Below the pieces are notes generated by a model, which was not told where the DNA came from, did not search any database, and saw only the letters and a program-made list of their open reading frames with translations. Shown here one piece after another: positions 46,195 to 55,425 of a stretch of DNA of 64,000 bases (the first letter of the stretch is position 1; each line of letters begins with the position of its first letter). The position numbers were made by a program, and so were the translations under genes. Source of the stretch: Ceratotherium simum simum (taxonomy: Eukaryota > Chordata > Mammalia > Perissodactyla > Rhinocerotidae); assembly GCF_000283155.1 (NCBI RefSeq), contig NW_004454217.1, forward strand, positions 3,297,949-3,361,948. The letters run 5' to 3'.

Positions 46195-46720
46195 TATTCT
46201 TAATGGGAAATCCCTCTAAGAAAATTTAGAGCAGAATATAAATCAGGAAACAAATAAGATGATTGCAGATTGTGGTGAGTACCATGAGTGTAATAAACAA
46301 GGTGGCAAGCTAGAAGAAATTGGGAAGCCACTTTGTATGCACAATCAAAGAAGGCATTGTTAAGGATGCAATATTTGAGTCGAGACCTAAATTTTGAGAA
46401 GAATCCAGCCATGGAAAGGGATAAAAGAAGGGCATTCCAGACAAAGAAGCAATAAATGTATAAACCCCAAGGAGAAAAAGGAATTAATAAATTTAAAACA
46501 TTTAAAATTGATACATTTAAAACACAGACAGAAGCCCAGTGAGGCTGTAGGACAGCGTAAGGGAGAGTGTTTGCTAAGGTAGATAGATATCAGATCACAT
46601 AGATCGTTGTAGGCAGGATGAAGAGTTATCATTTTGTTCTAAGTACCAAAGGATGTCAGCATTATGTTTTAAACTGCAGAGGGACTATCTGGCTTATGTT
46701 CTTTCCTTATTCCAATTGAT
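46195..46720 (-). mobile_element. LINE L2 3' region, antisense
   Basis: AATATAAATCAGGAAACAAATAAGATGATTGCAGATTGTGGTGAGTACC (46223-46272), GGATGCAATATTTGAGTCGAGACCTAAATTTTGAGAAGAATCCAGCCATGG (46364-46414), AGAAGGGCATTCCAGACAAAGAAGC (46427-46451), AGAAGCCCAGTGAGGCTGTAGGACAG and GTTATCATTTTGTTCTAAGTACCAAAGG match antisense L2 in order. It includes a local AT expansion (ACATTTAAAA repeated, 46496-46521). Confidence 0.7.
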
Positions 46721-48149
46721 TAGGAACTTAATAATTACAAAGCGTAAAGGAGTAACAGTAACAAGACAAAGAGTAACAGTAAAATACATAGTACTTATTG
46801 AGAGCTTATCATGGTGACTCAGTCTAGCGAAAGTATGTAAAGGATAATTACCGAGTCTTAAAACTTTGACATGGGAGAAAATTAAAAAGGGAGGGGTCAA
46901 CTAATATATTATGTCATTTTTTACTTTTTGATAAAATTCTTTATAATATTTCTCTACGTATGAGTATATATTCATATATGCTTATCTGTGCATATATATT
47001 AACTGTGCCTTGCATATAACTTTATCTCTATGGGTGAAGCAATAGACATATGTCTATTCTTCCTAATTGTTTTATTATTAGAGTGAAAAATGACATCAGG
47101 CAATTTCCAGTTATAAATTTACGCAGCTTGCCTATTCCTTCAACTTGTTGACCAAAAATATATGACAGATTAGAAGTAATAGCTGAGAGTAATCATTTTG
47201 TATGACAGAGGGAGTCGTTTTCGGATAGAAATTGGAAGTGGATAAAACATCCATCTAAATCAGCCACGTAAGCATGTAGACGGAAGTGTTTAGGAAACTC
47301 TGGGGAACATTAAATATTCCCAAGACTAACTTTACCTGGCATTACCAGAAACCAGTTTTCTATTCATAATCCTCTTCCCTGAAATAAATGTTTTTTCTAT
47401 TCTCACTAGCTAATCAGAGTGTAGGAGAGCATAACATAGTTGTGGTAAGTTCACTCATAGCAGGTAATAGTCATTGAAATGTCCATAAGGCAGTATGTCG
47501 TGAACAAGAAAAAGAATCATCTTCACTTTGGATTTTCTCCTCGCATTATTTATGCACTAGTTTGGGAGAACAGTTAATCAACATAACACTGCGGAAGAAA
47601 AATCCGGTTTCTTCTTAGAGAGATATCAGGGTCAGGGATGTTATGAAGCCGATATGCAGCAAGCCACAAGTTTTATTTCTTTCGATTTTCTCTTTAGTTA
47701 TTTAGGAAGCAAAAGACCCATTGTTTTAAATTTATAAAAATCTGTCAGTAAAATATGTTTTGTATATGTATTGATACAGCTGCCAAAAAGTTAAATACAA
47801 GGCAACTTTCCATTGCATTTTGTTTTTCAGATTTGCCTCAAGATATATCTTCTCTAGGAATCCTTTGCTAATTTAAATCACTAATGGTCAGTTCAAGTCA
47901 AATCAACAGCAGTTTAACACTTTGTTCTGCTTTGTGAATCAATGTGTACAAAATTTAGACTACATACCTCTATATAATAAAGGTTATCTTATAATTGTAT
48001 GTTTTCTTATTTAATTAAATGAGAATGTTACATGGTTGCAAGTGAACTCAAACACCTTGGCACATTGCACGTCACACAATACGCTCTTAACTCCCTCCTT
48101 TCATTCACTCAGTCCTCTTTCCTTCCATTCCTCCCTCCCTCATTTCCTT
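46721..48149. other. Unassigned AT-rich DNA
   Basis: About 1.4 kb with no recognised gene. A pyrimidine-rich CTTCC/CCTCC tract starts near 48090. The 112-codon (+) frame at 48032-48370 is a serine/phenylalanine-rich translation of that tract. Confidence 0.45.
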
Positions 48150-48285
48150 TTCCATTTTTCTTTAGTTCCCTCCTTCTCTTTCTTCATAAATCTAAGCTGC
48201 TTGAGATCAAGGACTTTTCCTCTACTCTATGGCCCACAGTGTCTGGCATAGGGCAAAAAGTAGGGATTCAATCACTTGTCCATGG
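48150..48285 (+). mobile_element. L2 3' end fragment
   Basis: AAGCTGCTTGAGATCAAGGACTTTTCC (about 48194-48220), CCACAGTGTCTGGCATAGGGC (48234-48254) parallels L2 'agctccatgagggcagggactttgtct ... cctagaacagtgcctggcacatag'. Confidence 0.55.
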
Positions 48286-48532
48286 CTTTGGGAAAAATAT
48301 CTCTCTGTTCAATATAAAACTTTACCTTCCAGTTTCCCCACAGAGAAGCACAAAAAGTGACATTTTTTGATTCTCTTTCTGTATCTATTTAAAGTATGTC
48401 AGTCTGTGTACTCCAGGATCTCTTCACTCTGAGTCATCCTGTACTATGTCTTTACTATACACATTCAATCACAGCCTGACTAAGCTTTTCCTCCTCTCTT
48501 CCTCCCTCCCTCTCTTTTTAACTCACAGGCTC

Positions 48533-48866
48533 TAACAGCTCTCTCTTTTTTTTTTTTTTTTTGTGTGTGTGAGGAAGATCAGCCCTGAACTAACATCCAT
48601 GCGGATCCTCCTCTTTTTGCTAAGGAAGACCAGCTCTGAGCTAACATCTATTGCCAATCCTCACCCTTTTTTTTTCCTCAAAGCCCCAGTAGATAGTTGT
48701 ATGTCATGGTTGTACATCCTTCTAGTTGCTGTATGTGGGACGCGGCCTCAGCATGGCAGGAGAAGTGGTGCATCGGTGCGCGCACAGGATCTGAACCCCG
48801 GCGGCCAGTAGCGGAGCGTGCACACTTAACTGCTAAGCCACGGGGCTGGCCCTAACAGGTCTCTTT
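48533..48866 (-). mobile_element. ERE-type SINE (CCCCAGTAGATAG subtype) with target duplication
   Basis: Reverse-oriented, body about 48550-48852. T17 and (GT)n, GAGGAAGATCAGCCCTGAAC, second unit GAGCTAACATCTATTGCC, CAAAGCCCCAGTAGATAG, ATGTGGGACGCGGCCTCAG, head ending CCACGGGGCTGGCCC. Target duplication TAACAG.TCTCTTT is at 48533-48547 and 48853-48866 with small differences. The right flank TTTAAGG gives the expected TT/AAA nick on the opposite strand. Confidence 0.85.
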
Positions 48867-48956
48867 AAGGACAATAAAAATGGAAGAAAAACACTCTCCA
48901 TCCTTTATTTTTTAATTTGAACATTCAAATTGGCATAGCAATATGACAGAGCTTTT

Positions 48957-49247
48957 AAAAATAGGAGGTGTTTGGGGCCGGCCCCGTGGGGTAGTGGTTA
49001 AGTGCACACGCTCCACTGCTGGCGGCCCAAGTTCAGATCCTGGGCGCACACCAGGCACTGCTTGTCAGGCCATGCTGTGGCGACGTCACATATAAAGTGG
49101 AGGAAGATGGGCACAGATGTTAGCCCAGGGCCAGTCTTCCTCAGCAAAAAGAGGAGGATTGGTGTGGATGTGAGCTCAGGGCTGATCTTCCTCACAAAAA
49201 TAAATAAATAAATAAAAATTAAAAAAAAATAAAAGTAGGAGATGTTT
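48957..49247 (+). mobile_element. ERE-type SINE, forward, with target duplication
   Basis: Body about 48974-49230. Head GGGGCCGGCCCCGTGGGG, A-box-like TGGGGTAGTGG (48987-48997), B-box-like GTTCAGATCC (49031-49040), CCATGCTGTGGCGACGTC, ACATATAAAGTGGAGGAAG, two GGGC units, and a tail of AATA repeats then A-rich DNA. Target duplication AAAATAGGAGGTGTTT (48958-48973) is repeated as AAAAGTAGGAGATGTTT (49231-49247). It faces the ERE at 48533-48866 head to head, about 120 bp away. Confidence 0.9.
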
Positions 49248-49276
49248 TCTTTATCCACAGCAGGATTTTTTCTTTT

Positions 49277-49302
49277 ACACACACACACACACAGACACAC
49301 TT
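49277..49302. repeat. CA microsatellite
   Basis: ACACACACACACACACAGACACAC just downstream of the ERE. Confidence 0.85.
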
Positions 49303-49714
49303 GAACTGAAAGATCTCATGAAGAATTAACTTGCATACAGAACTTTAAAAAGCTACACATACGCACAAACAAAAGGAACCTTAAATACTAAAGTTCAAAT
49401 TTTAATTTAAAAACATTCAAATTCAGCTTTTTGAATTTTAACAACTAATAATCAACATGTTTTTATTCAGTCATTTCTTCATGTCTAGCACTGTTTTACA
49501 TACCAACTGGATTCAGAAGAAGCATCATAGAAATGAGCTTTGAACTTGATTAGAGCTTAGACACAATAATTTAATTCCTTCAGATAAAAGATGAAAAAAT
49601 TGATATTCAAGGAAGTTGTGTGACTTTTATCATTTTATTTTAAGACATAGTGCTCTCTATTAGACTCTCTACAAAAGTGTACAAGACTCTCAATACATAA
49701 ACAGGGCAATAAGA
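49303..49714. other. Unassigned AT-rich DNA
   Basis: Nothing firmly recognised. 49470-49500 (CATTTCTTCATGTCTAGCACTG) hints at an antisense L2/MIR remnant. Confidence 0.4.
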
Positions 49715-49803
49715 TTATATATATGATAGATATTATAATAATACATAATATATATGTGTACATAATATATGTGTGTATATATATACACACACACACACAC
49801 ACA
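49715..49803. repeat. TA/TG/CA microsatellite
   Basis: TATATATGATAGATATT, ATATATATGTGTACATAATATATGTGTGTATATATATA, then (CA)n to 49802. The core is nearly self-complementary (TGTGTATATATATACACA). Confidence 0.85.
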
Positions 49804-50755
49804 GGATCATACAGAAGCTCAGCTGCCTTCCAATACATAATGAAAGCAATTATTTGATAAGTTCTTTTTTAAAAAAATTGTGGTAAGAACACATAACATG
49901 AAATCTACCCTCTTAACATATTTTTTAAGTGTACAATACAGTATTTTTAACTGTAGGCACAATGTTGTACAGTAGATCTCTAGAACTTCATCTTGCGTAA
50001 CTGAAACTTTATATCCCTTGAATAACAACTCCCCATTTCTCCCTCCCCTCACCCCTGGCCCCTGGCCATCACCGTTCTACAATCTGCTTCTATGTGTTTG
50101 ACTGTTTTAGATAGCTCATATAAGTGGAATCATGTAGTAGTCATCCTTTTGTGACTGGCTTATTTCACTTAGCATAATGTCCTCAAAGTCCATTCATGTG
50201 GCCAAATATGGCAGAATTTCATTCTTTTTTAAGACGGAATAATAATCTATTGTATGCGTATACCACATTTTCTTCACCCATTCATCTGTCAGTGGACATT
50301 TGGGTTGTTCCCACCTCTTGGCTATTGTGAATAATGCTGCAATGAATGCAGGTGGGCTAACATCTCCTCAAAATCCTGATTTAAATTATTTTGGATAGAT
50401 AACCCAGAAGTGGGATTGCTAGATTATATGGTATTTCTATTTTTAATTTTTTGAGAAAACTCTATGTTGTTTTCTATAATGGCTACCAATTTACATTCCC
50501 GCCAGTAGTGTGTAAGGGTTCCCTTTTCTCCACATCCACATCAACACTTCTCTGTTGTCTTTTCGATAAAAGCTATCCTAACAGGTGTGAGGTGATGTCT
50601 CATGGTTTTGATTTACATTTCTCTGATGATTAATAATTATCTAATCTAATTAGTTGAGTATCTTTGCATAAACCTGTACATCATTTGTATGTCTTTTTTG
50701 GAGAAATGCGTATTCAAGTCTTTTGCCCATTTTTAAAATCAAGTTATTTATCTAT

Positions 50756-50971
50756 TTATTTGAGTTGACGGAGTTCTTCCTGTATTTTGGGTATTAACCC
50801 CTCATCAGATATGTGGTTTGCAAATATCTTCTTCCACTCCTTAGATTGCCTTTTCATTCTAATTGTTTTCTTTGCTGTGCAGAAATTTTTAATTTGATGT
50901 AGTCTCCGCATCTGTTTTTGTCTGTCCTTTGGTGTCACATCCAAAAAAATCCTTGCCAAGACTAATACCAT
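50756..50971 (-). pseudogene. L1 ORF2 C-terminal fragment (pseudogene)
   Basis: A 71-codon open remnant. The segment FCTAKKTIRMKRQSKEWKKI then FANHISDEGLIPKIQEELRQ corresponds to the ORF2p region after the reverse transcriptase core ('..FCTAKETINRVKRQPTEWEKIFA..SDKGLISKIYKELKQL'). It belongs to the L1 bounded at 49854-52490. Confidence 0.7.
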
Positions 50972-51282
50972 GAAGTTTTTCTCCTACGTTTTTTTGTAGC
51001 AGTTTTACAGTTTCAGGTCCTCCGTTTAAGTCTTTAATGCATTTTGAGTTGGTTTTTGTGTGTGGTGTATAAGTGTACAATGCGTTCTTTTGCATGTGGA
51101 TATCCAGTTTTCCCAGCATTTGTTGAAGATACTATCCTTTCCACAGTGTATATTCGTGGCACCCTTGTCAAAGATCCATTGACTATATATGCGTGGGTTT
51201 ATTTCTGGGCTCACTATTCTGTTGTATTGACCTATAAGTCTGTTTTTATGCCTGTACCATACTGTTTTAATTACTGTAGCTT

Positions 51283-51287
51283 TGTTA

Positions 51288-51320
<33 letters not shown>

Positions 51321-51569
51321 CTGTGAGGAGGACTAGCCCTGAGCTAACATCCGATGCCAATCCTCCTCTTTTTGCTGAGGAATACTGGCCCTGGGCTAAC
51401 ATCCGTGCCCATCTTCCTCTACTTTATATGGGATGCTGCCACAGCATGGCCCGACAAGCGGTGCATTGGTGTGTGCCTGGGATCCGAACCTGTGAACCCC
51501 CGGGCCGCTGCAGTGTAACGTGCACACCTAACTGCTTGCACCACCGGGCCAGCCCCTGTAATATATTTT
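51283..51569 (-). mobile_element. ERE-type SINE nested in the L1 at a TA-rich site
   Basis: Reverse-oriented, body about 51304-51556. TTTTT, GTGAGGAGGACTAGCCCTGAGC, GCTAACATCCGATGCC, second unit GAATACTGGCCCTGGGC, CTACTTTATATGGGATGC, and head ending CCACCGGGCCAGCCCC. L1 sequence reads through (CTGTAGCTTTG on the left, ATATTTTGAAATGC on the right). The duplication is TGTTATATAT (51283-51292) versus TGTAATATAT (51557-51566), and the left copy has grown into a (TA)n run. A 175-codon frame (51044-51571) crossing L1 and ERE is the longest in the window and is an artefact. Confidence 0.85.
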
Positions 51570-52178
51570 GAAATGCTTCCAGCTTTGTTTTTCTTTCTCA
51601 AAATTGTTTTGGCTATTTGGGGTCCTTTGTGGTTTCATATGAATTTTAGGATTGTTTTTTCTATTTCTATAAAGAATGTTACTGGGATTATGATAGTGAT
51701 TGCATTAACTATGTAGATTATTTAGGGTACTGTGGACATTTTAGATATATTAAGTCTTCCAATTCGTGAACACGGAGTATCTTTACATTTGTTTGTGTCT
51801 TCTTATTTTCTTTCGTTAATGTTCGTAGTTTTCAGTGTACAAGTCTTTCATCTCCTTAGTTAAATTTATTCCTAAGGATTTTATTCTTTTTGATGCTATT
51901 GTAAGTGGGATTGTTTCTTACTTTCCTTTTCGGATAGTTCATTGTTAGTGTATAGAAATATAACTGATTTTTGTGTGTTGATTTTGTATCCTACAACTTT
52001 ACTGAATTTGTTTATTAGTTCTAACAGGTTTTTTCTTCTGGAGTCTTTAGGATTTTCTAATGTATGATCATGTTATCTGCAAACAGATAATTTTATTACA
52101 TCCTTTTCAATTTGGATGCCTTCTATTTATTTTTCTTGCCCAATTGCTCTAGCTGGGATTCCCAGTACTATGTTGAAT

Positions 52179-52477
52179 AAAAGTGGGGAGAGTGGGGGGC
52201 CGGCCTGTGGCACAGTGGTTAAGTTCAGCATGTTCTGCTTTGGTGGTCTGGGTTCGCAGGTTCAGATCCTGGACGTGGACCTACACTGCTTGTGAGCCAT
52301 GCTGTGGCGGTGACCCACATATAAGCAAGTAGAGGATGATTGGTACAGATGTTGACTCAGGGCTAATCTTGACAGCAAAAAAAGAAAAAAAATGAGGAAA
52401 GATTGATCACAGATGTTAGCTCAGGGCTAATTTTCCTCAGCAAAAAATAAAATAGTTTAAAAAGTGGTGAGAGTGGG
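52179..52477 (+). mobile_element. ERE-type SINE nested at the truncated end of the L1
   Basis: Forward copy, body about 52197-52459. Head GGGGCCGGCCTGTGGCACAGTGG, GGGTTCGCAGGTTCAGATCC, GTGAGCCATGCTGTGGC, GTTGACTCAGGGCTAATC, second unit GATTGATCACAGATGTTAGCTCAGGG, A-rich tail. Target duplication AAAAGTGGGGAGAGTGGG (52179-52196) versus AAAAGTGGTGAGAGTGGG (52460-52477), 17 of 18 identical. The right copy ends exactly where the L1 target duplication begins. Confidence 0.9.
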
Positions 52478-52499
52478 TTGATAAGTTCTTAATACGTGT

Positions 52500-52735
52500 C
52501 ACCTGCTATGCTTGTCCCATTACATCATCTCAAAATTGAAAACATTCCTCCAAAATAAGGATAGTTTTCCTTGACATAGTAGGCAACTAAGGCTAAGAGA
52601 TAATGAGACATTTGTGGAAAGTCTCTCAGGTAAGAAGTGGTGGAGCTAGATTCAAGCTCAGCAAATATGTCACAGGCTGAATGTCTCCAAAGTCCACACT
52701 TTTTCCATTACTCTACACTGTCTTTCTAAAGAGAT
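52500..52735 (-). mobile_element. MIR SINE, antisense
   Basis: TAGGCAACTAAGGCTAAGAGATAATGAGACATTTGTGGAAAGTCTCTCAGGTAAGAAGTGGTGGAGCTAGATTCAAGC (52580-52657), then CTCCAAAGTCCACACTTTTTCCATTACTCTACACTG follow antisense MIR ('ggaaactgaggctcagagaggttaag ... agtggcagagccaggattcaaac ... ccaaagcccatgctctttccactac'). Confidence 0.85.
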
Positions 52736-53449
52736 CAATTGTAATGTTGGCAGTTAGAAAACAATGTTTTTTAGAAGAAGATGTTAACTGTTTGGTGCAG
52801 AAATAAATTCATGAGAGAATTAAAGATGGCTGGATTAGTAAGTCCTGGAGCCATTAGGAAGACTTTCCCAAGAAATGTAATTTGGGAGCTGAACCTTCAC
52901 TAGCTTCTTCTCCCTCCTTCCCCCCACTCTGACGGACACAGTTGTGAGAAACTTCATTTCTCATATCTGGTGCACTTCAGCTTTGGAAACATCTTACAAT
53001 GTCTCCAAAAGTTACCACTTATTTTAAAAATACCTCTAACCAATGTCTGTATTTACTTGATAAGTTACATACTGTCTCACCTAGGTGGCACCAGTGAGTA
53101 GTTCCATTGGCCTCCAAACCCTTTCCACAGTTTCGCCACTCCTTGAGGTTCAGGGCTTTGTATCTGCTACAAGAGCTGGTTAGGTTAATTCTGATCTGTA
53201 ATTGAACCGGTCTATGCTATTGCCGTGAGAAAAGATTTACAAGACAGTTCAGACTTGTCATGATTCAATTCAACTTATAACTTAATTCCAATGGGCCCTC
53301 TAGCTAAGCTTAACATAGACTAACTACTATCTGGTATTCTCCAGCAATATGGATTTAAGAGAAAATGCTTAATTTCTTGAGGCTCATGCACCTGTATTTC
53401 TGTACTTGAAAATCTTTTATTTTCTAGTATTTTTTCCCTCTTCTCCATT
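52736..53449. other. Unassigned DNA
   Basis: No recognised gene or repeat. Confidence 0.45.
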
Positions 53450-54175
53450 TCTGCTAACCCAGCTTTAGTTTATGCTCTCAACAGTTCTTACTTACACAAT
53501 TGAATTAGATTCATAAATTATCTCTCTGCTCTCAATCTCCAACTTGTCTAATTCAGTCTTTCTGCAATAGTCAACGATAATTTTTCTAAAGCAAAGGAGT
53601 CATCTGCTCGAAAAACATACAATGGTTTCCATGGCCAAGAAAATAAAGGTAAAAGTTTCCTTGCCATACATCAGTTTCTAACAATATGATGAACTAGACA
53701 CACAAGTAGACTCTATTTCTGTGAAAACAACTAAAAATTTCTGGGATAAAGTATTCTAAATATCATTTTAAATGTGCTGAACTTGGAAGGTAAGGCACGC
53801 TCAGGCTAAAAATAAATGAAGATAGAAACTCAGATAGATTAGCAGGGAATGCAACCTATATTTGCTATTGAAAGCATTTGCTGAATCAGGTTAAATGACC
53901 TCAAAGAACCCAGAATGCAAGAGACAAAATTCAGGGGGTAGCCAAAATAGAAAGTCTTGTAGGAGACCACCACCCAGGAGGCTAGTACTTTAAAAGTGAA
54001 CCAGAAATAAATCAGTACTTCATGGAATTTACTCAGCTCCTACAATGTGTGCCTTCAATTCAAATGCTACGAAATGAAGAAAACCTGCTCAAGTAGCAAA
54101 AACAGAGAAAAACAAGACTGAATGATGAAGACAGAGATAATATCCTAATGACATCAGCAGGAGAGGAAAAAATTT
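53450..54175. other. Unclear; possible L2 then old L1 leader
   Basis: CAACGATAATTTTTCTAAAGCAAAGGAGTCATC and ACATACAATGGTTTCCATGG (53571-53642) hint at an L2 part. From about 53690, purine-rich DNA with GAAGATAGAAACTCAGATAG and AGAGAAAAACAAGACTGAATGATGAAGACAG recalls an old L1 5' region. Neither is firm. Confidence 0.3.
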
Positions 54176-54464
54176 TGCTTTACCCTTCTAGGTTCTTCTG
54201 GCTGATCTAAGAATTAAATTAACATGAGACAGATTAATAGGAGAAAATCTAATTTAATTAATTTTGTATGTATGGGAACCCCACATACATGAGAGGTGCA
54301 GAGACAGAAAGGGAAAGTAACGTATTTATGGAGGTAAGGTATTCCCAGAAATGGAATAGGGGTTTGGGGCGTCAGAAGGGAGGAGGGTAATTCACGGGAT
54401 GATATGAAGAGCAGATATTCACTAATTAGAGGTTTTCCCTGCCTTACAGATAGGTCATAAAAAT

Positions 54465-54728
54465 TTATTTCCGGGGGCCGACCCGGTGGCGCAAGCGGTT
54501 AAGTGCGCGCACTCCGCTGCGGCGGCCCAGGGTTCGCTGGTTCGGATCCCGGGGCGCACCGACGCACTGCTTGGCAAGCCGTGCTGTGGCGGCATCCCAT
54601 ATAAAGTGGAGGAAGATGGGCACAGATGTTAGCCCAGGGCCGTCTTCCTCAGCAAAAAAAGAGGAGGATTGGCGGATGTTAGCTCAGGGCTGATCTCCTC
54701 ACAAAAAAAAAAAAAAAATTATTTCCGG
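54465..54728 (+). mobile_element. ERE-type SINE, youngest-looking copy
   Basis: Forward copy, body about 54475-54718. It retains more than a dozen CpG sites in its first 120 bp (GTGGCGCAAGCGG, GTGCGCGCACTCCGCTGCGG, GGGGCGCACCGACGC), whereas other copies have decayed to TG/CA. It has CCATATAAAGTGGAGGAAGATGGG, two GGGC units and a pure A16 tail. Target duplication TTATTTCCGG is perfect at 54465-54474 and 54719-54728. The intact CpGs and homogeneous tail indicate the most recent insertion seen here. Confidence 0.92.
54487..54549 (+). promoter_or_regulatory. Pol III internal promoter boxes of the ERE
   Basis: A-box-like TGGCGCAAGCGG at 54487-54498 and B-box-like GGTTCGGATCC at 54539-54549 match the tRNA pattern (TGGCNNAGTGG and GGTTCGAANCC), as expected of a tRNA-derived SINE. 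Promoter activity is inferred, not shown. Confidence 0.6.
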
Positions 54729-54925
54729 TAATAACTCTTATTATGAGCAAGGCCCCCAATTTAAATTCTTTAAGGGAGAGGTAAATGTTTCTCAAGTTCT
54801 CAAGCTTGATGGCCTTTAGCTCAACATATTCCACATCCCAAATGGCACATCTTGGAGAGGCCTGTTCTGAACCCCTTAACATCCATTGAGGCTCTTTGAG
54901 TTTAGCAACATCTAAATACAGGTTT

Positions 54926-55193
54926 GCTTCTTGAACATTCCAGTTGCATGCACCTCTTGAACATTTCCATTTCTGTTGAAAATATTTTGAGTTGAGTAAC
55001 TTGTGATAAAAGTAGACAGTTTGGTTTTATTTATGCTATATTCTCAAAACATAAAACAATGTGTAGCACATAGAAGGCTCTAAATAAATGCGTGTTAAAT
55101 GTACGACTATATAATGAGTACCTGAGGGCATCAGCCTCTCCAGATCCCACCTTTTCCTTTCTTAAACAGCTGTCAGCTACATCAGGAGGTCAT
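54926..55193. other. Unassigned AT-rich DNA
   Basis: Contains ACAATGTGTAGCACATAGAAGGCTCTAAATAAATG (about 55058-55092), which looks like an L2/MIR terminus, too short to call firmly. Confidence 0.35.
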
Positions 55194-55425
55194 CCTTACT
55201 AGCTTAATTTTTTTAATTTATTTATTTTTTCCCCCAAAGCCCCAGTAGATAGTTGTATGTCACAGTTGCACGTCCTTCTAGTTGCTGTATGTGGGTCGCG
55301 GCCTCAGCATGGCCGGAGAAGCCGTACGTCAGTGCACACCGGCATCCGAACCCCGGGCCGCCAGCAGCGGAGCGCGCACATTTAACCGCTAAGCCACCCG
55401 GCCGGCCCCTTACTAGCTTAATTTT
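55194..55425 (-). mobile_element. ERE-type SINE, CCCCAGTAGATAG subtype, tail-truncated, 18-bp target duplication
   Basis: Reverse-oriented, body about 55212-55407. After the T-rich tail complement it begins directly at CCCAAAGCCCCAGTAGATAG, lacking the two GCTAACAT units. Then GTTGCACGTCCTTCTAGTTG, GGTCGCGGCCTCAGCATGGC, and a CpG-rich head ending CCACCCGGCCGGCCCC. Target duplication CCTTACTAGCTTAATTTT is perfect at 55194-55211 and 55408-55425, with AACTG next, giving a textbook TT/AAAA nick. Confidence 0.92.

Larger units (their letters stand above)
49854..52490 (-). mobile_element. 5'-truncated L1 with perfect 13-bp target duplication and two nested EREs
   Basis: An antisense L1M insertion whose limits are fixed by TTGATAAGTTCTT at 49854-49866 and 52478-52490. 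The left end has a short T-run (poly-A complement), then the 3'UTR and ORF2. The minus frame 50756-50971 has the ORF2 C-terminal stretch KNFCTAKKTIRMKRQSKEWK followed by IFANHISDEGLIPKIQEEL. The element is truncated at about 52477 after the 'aaaagtggtgagagtggg' region of ORF2. Without the EREs the L1 is about 2.05 kb. ORF2p would be the reverse transcriptase; this copy was dead on arrival and has decayed. Confidence 0.9.
54180..54925. other. Possible old LTR or other repeat hosting a young ERE
   Basis: TTCTTCTGGCTGATCTAAGAATTAAATTAACATGAGACAGATTAATAGGAGAAAATCTAATTTAATTAA followed by ATGGGAACCCCACATACATGAGAGG has the look of an LTR-like dispersed repeat ('ggctga..taagaattaaat..aacaggagacag'). 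The sequence resumes after the ERE. I cannot name it or show TG...CA ends. Confidence 0.35.

Noticed and set aside
48974..49056. tRNA-like sequence with A and B boxes
   Set aside because: It is the head of an ERE SINE, not a tRNA gene. Clover-leaf arms and an acceptor stem are not conserved.
51044..51571. Longest open frame, 175 codons on the plus strand
   Set aside because: It runs antisense through L1 ORF2 and then antisense through an ERE. The joined protein has no family and is explained by the repeats.
45128..55425. Regularly recurring similar sequences, considered as a repeat array or CRISPR
   Set aside because: Copies are about 200-300 bp, in both orientations, irregularly spaced and flanked by target duplications, so they are SINEs in a eukaryotic genome.
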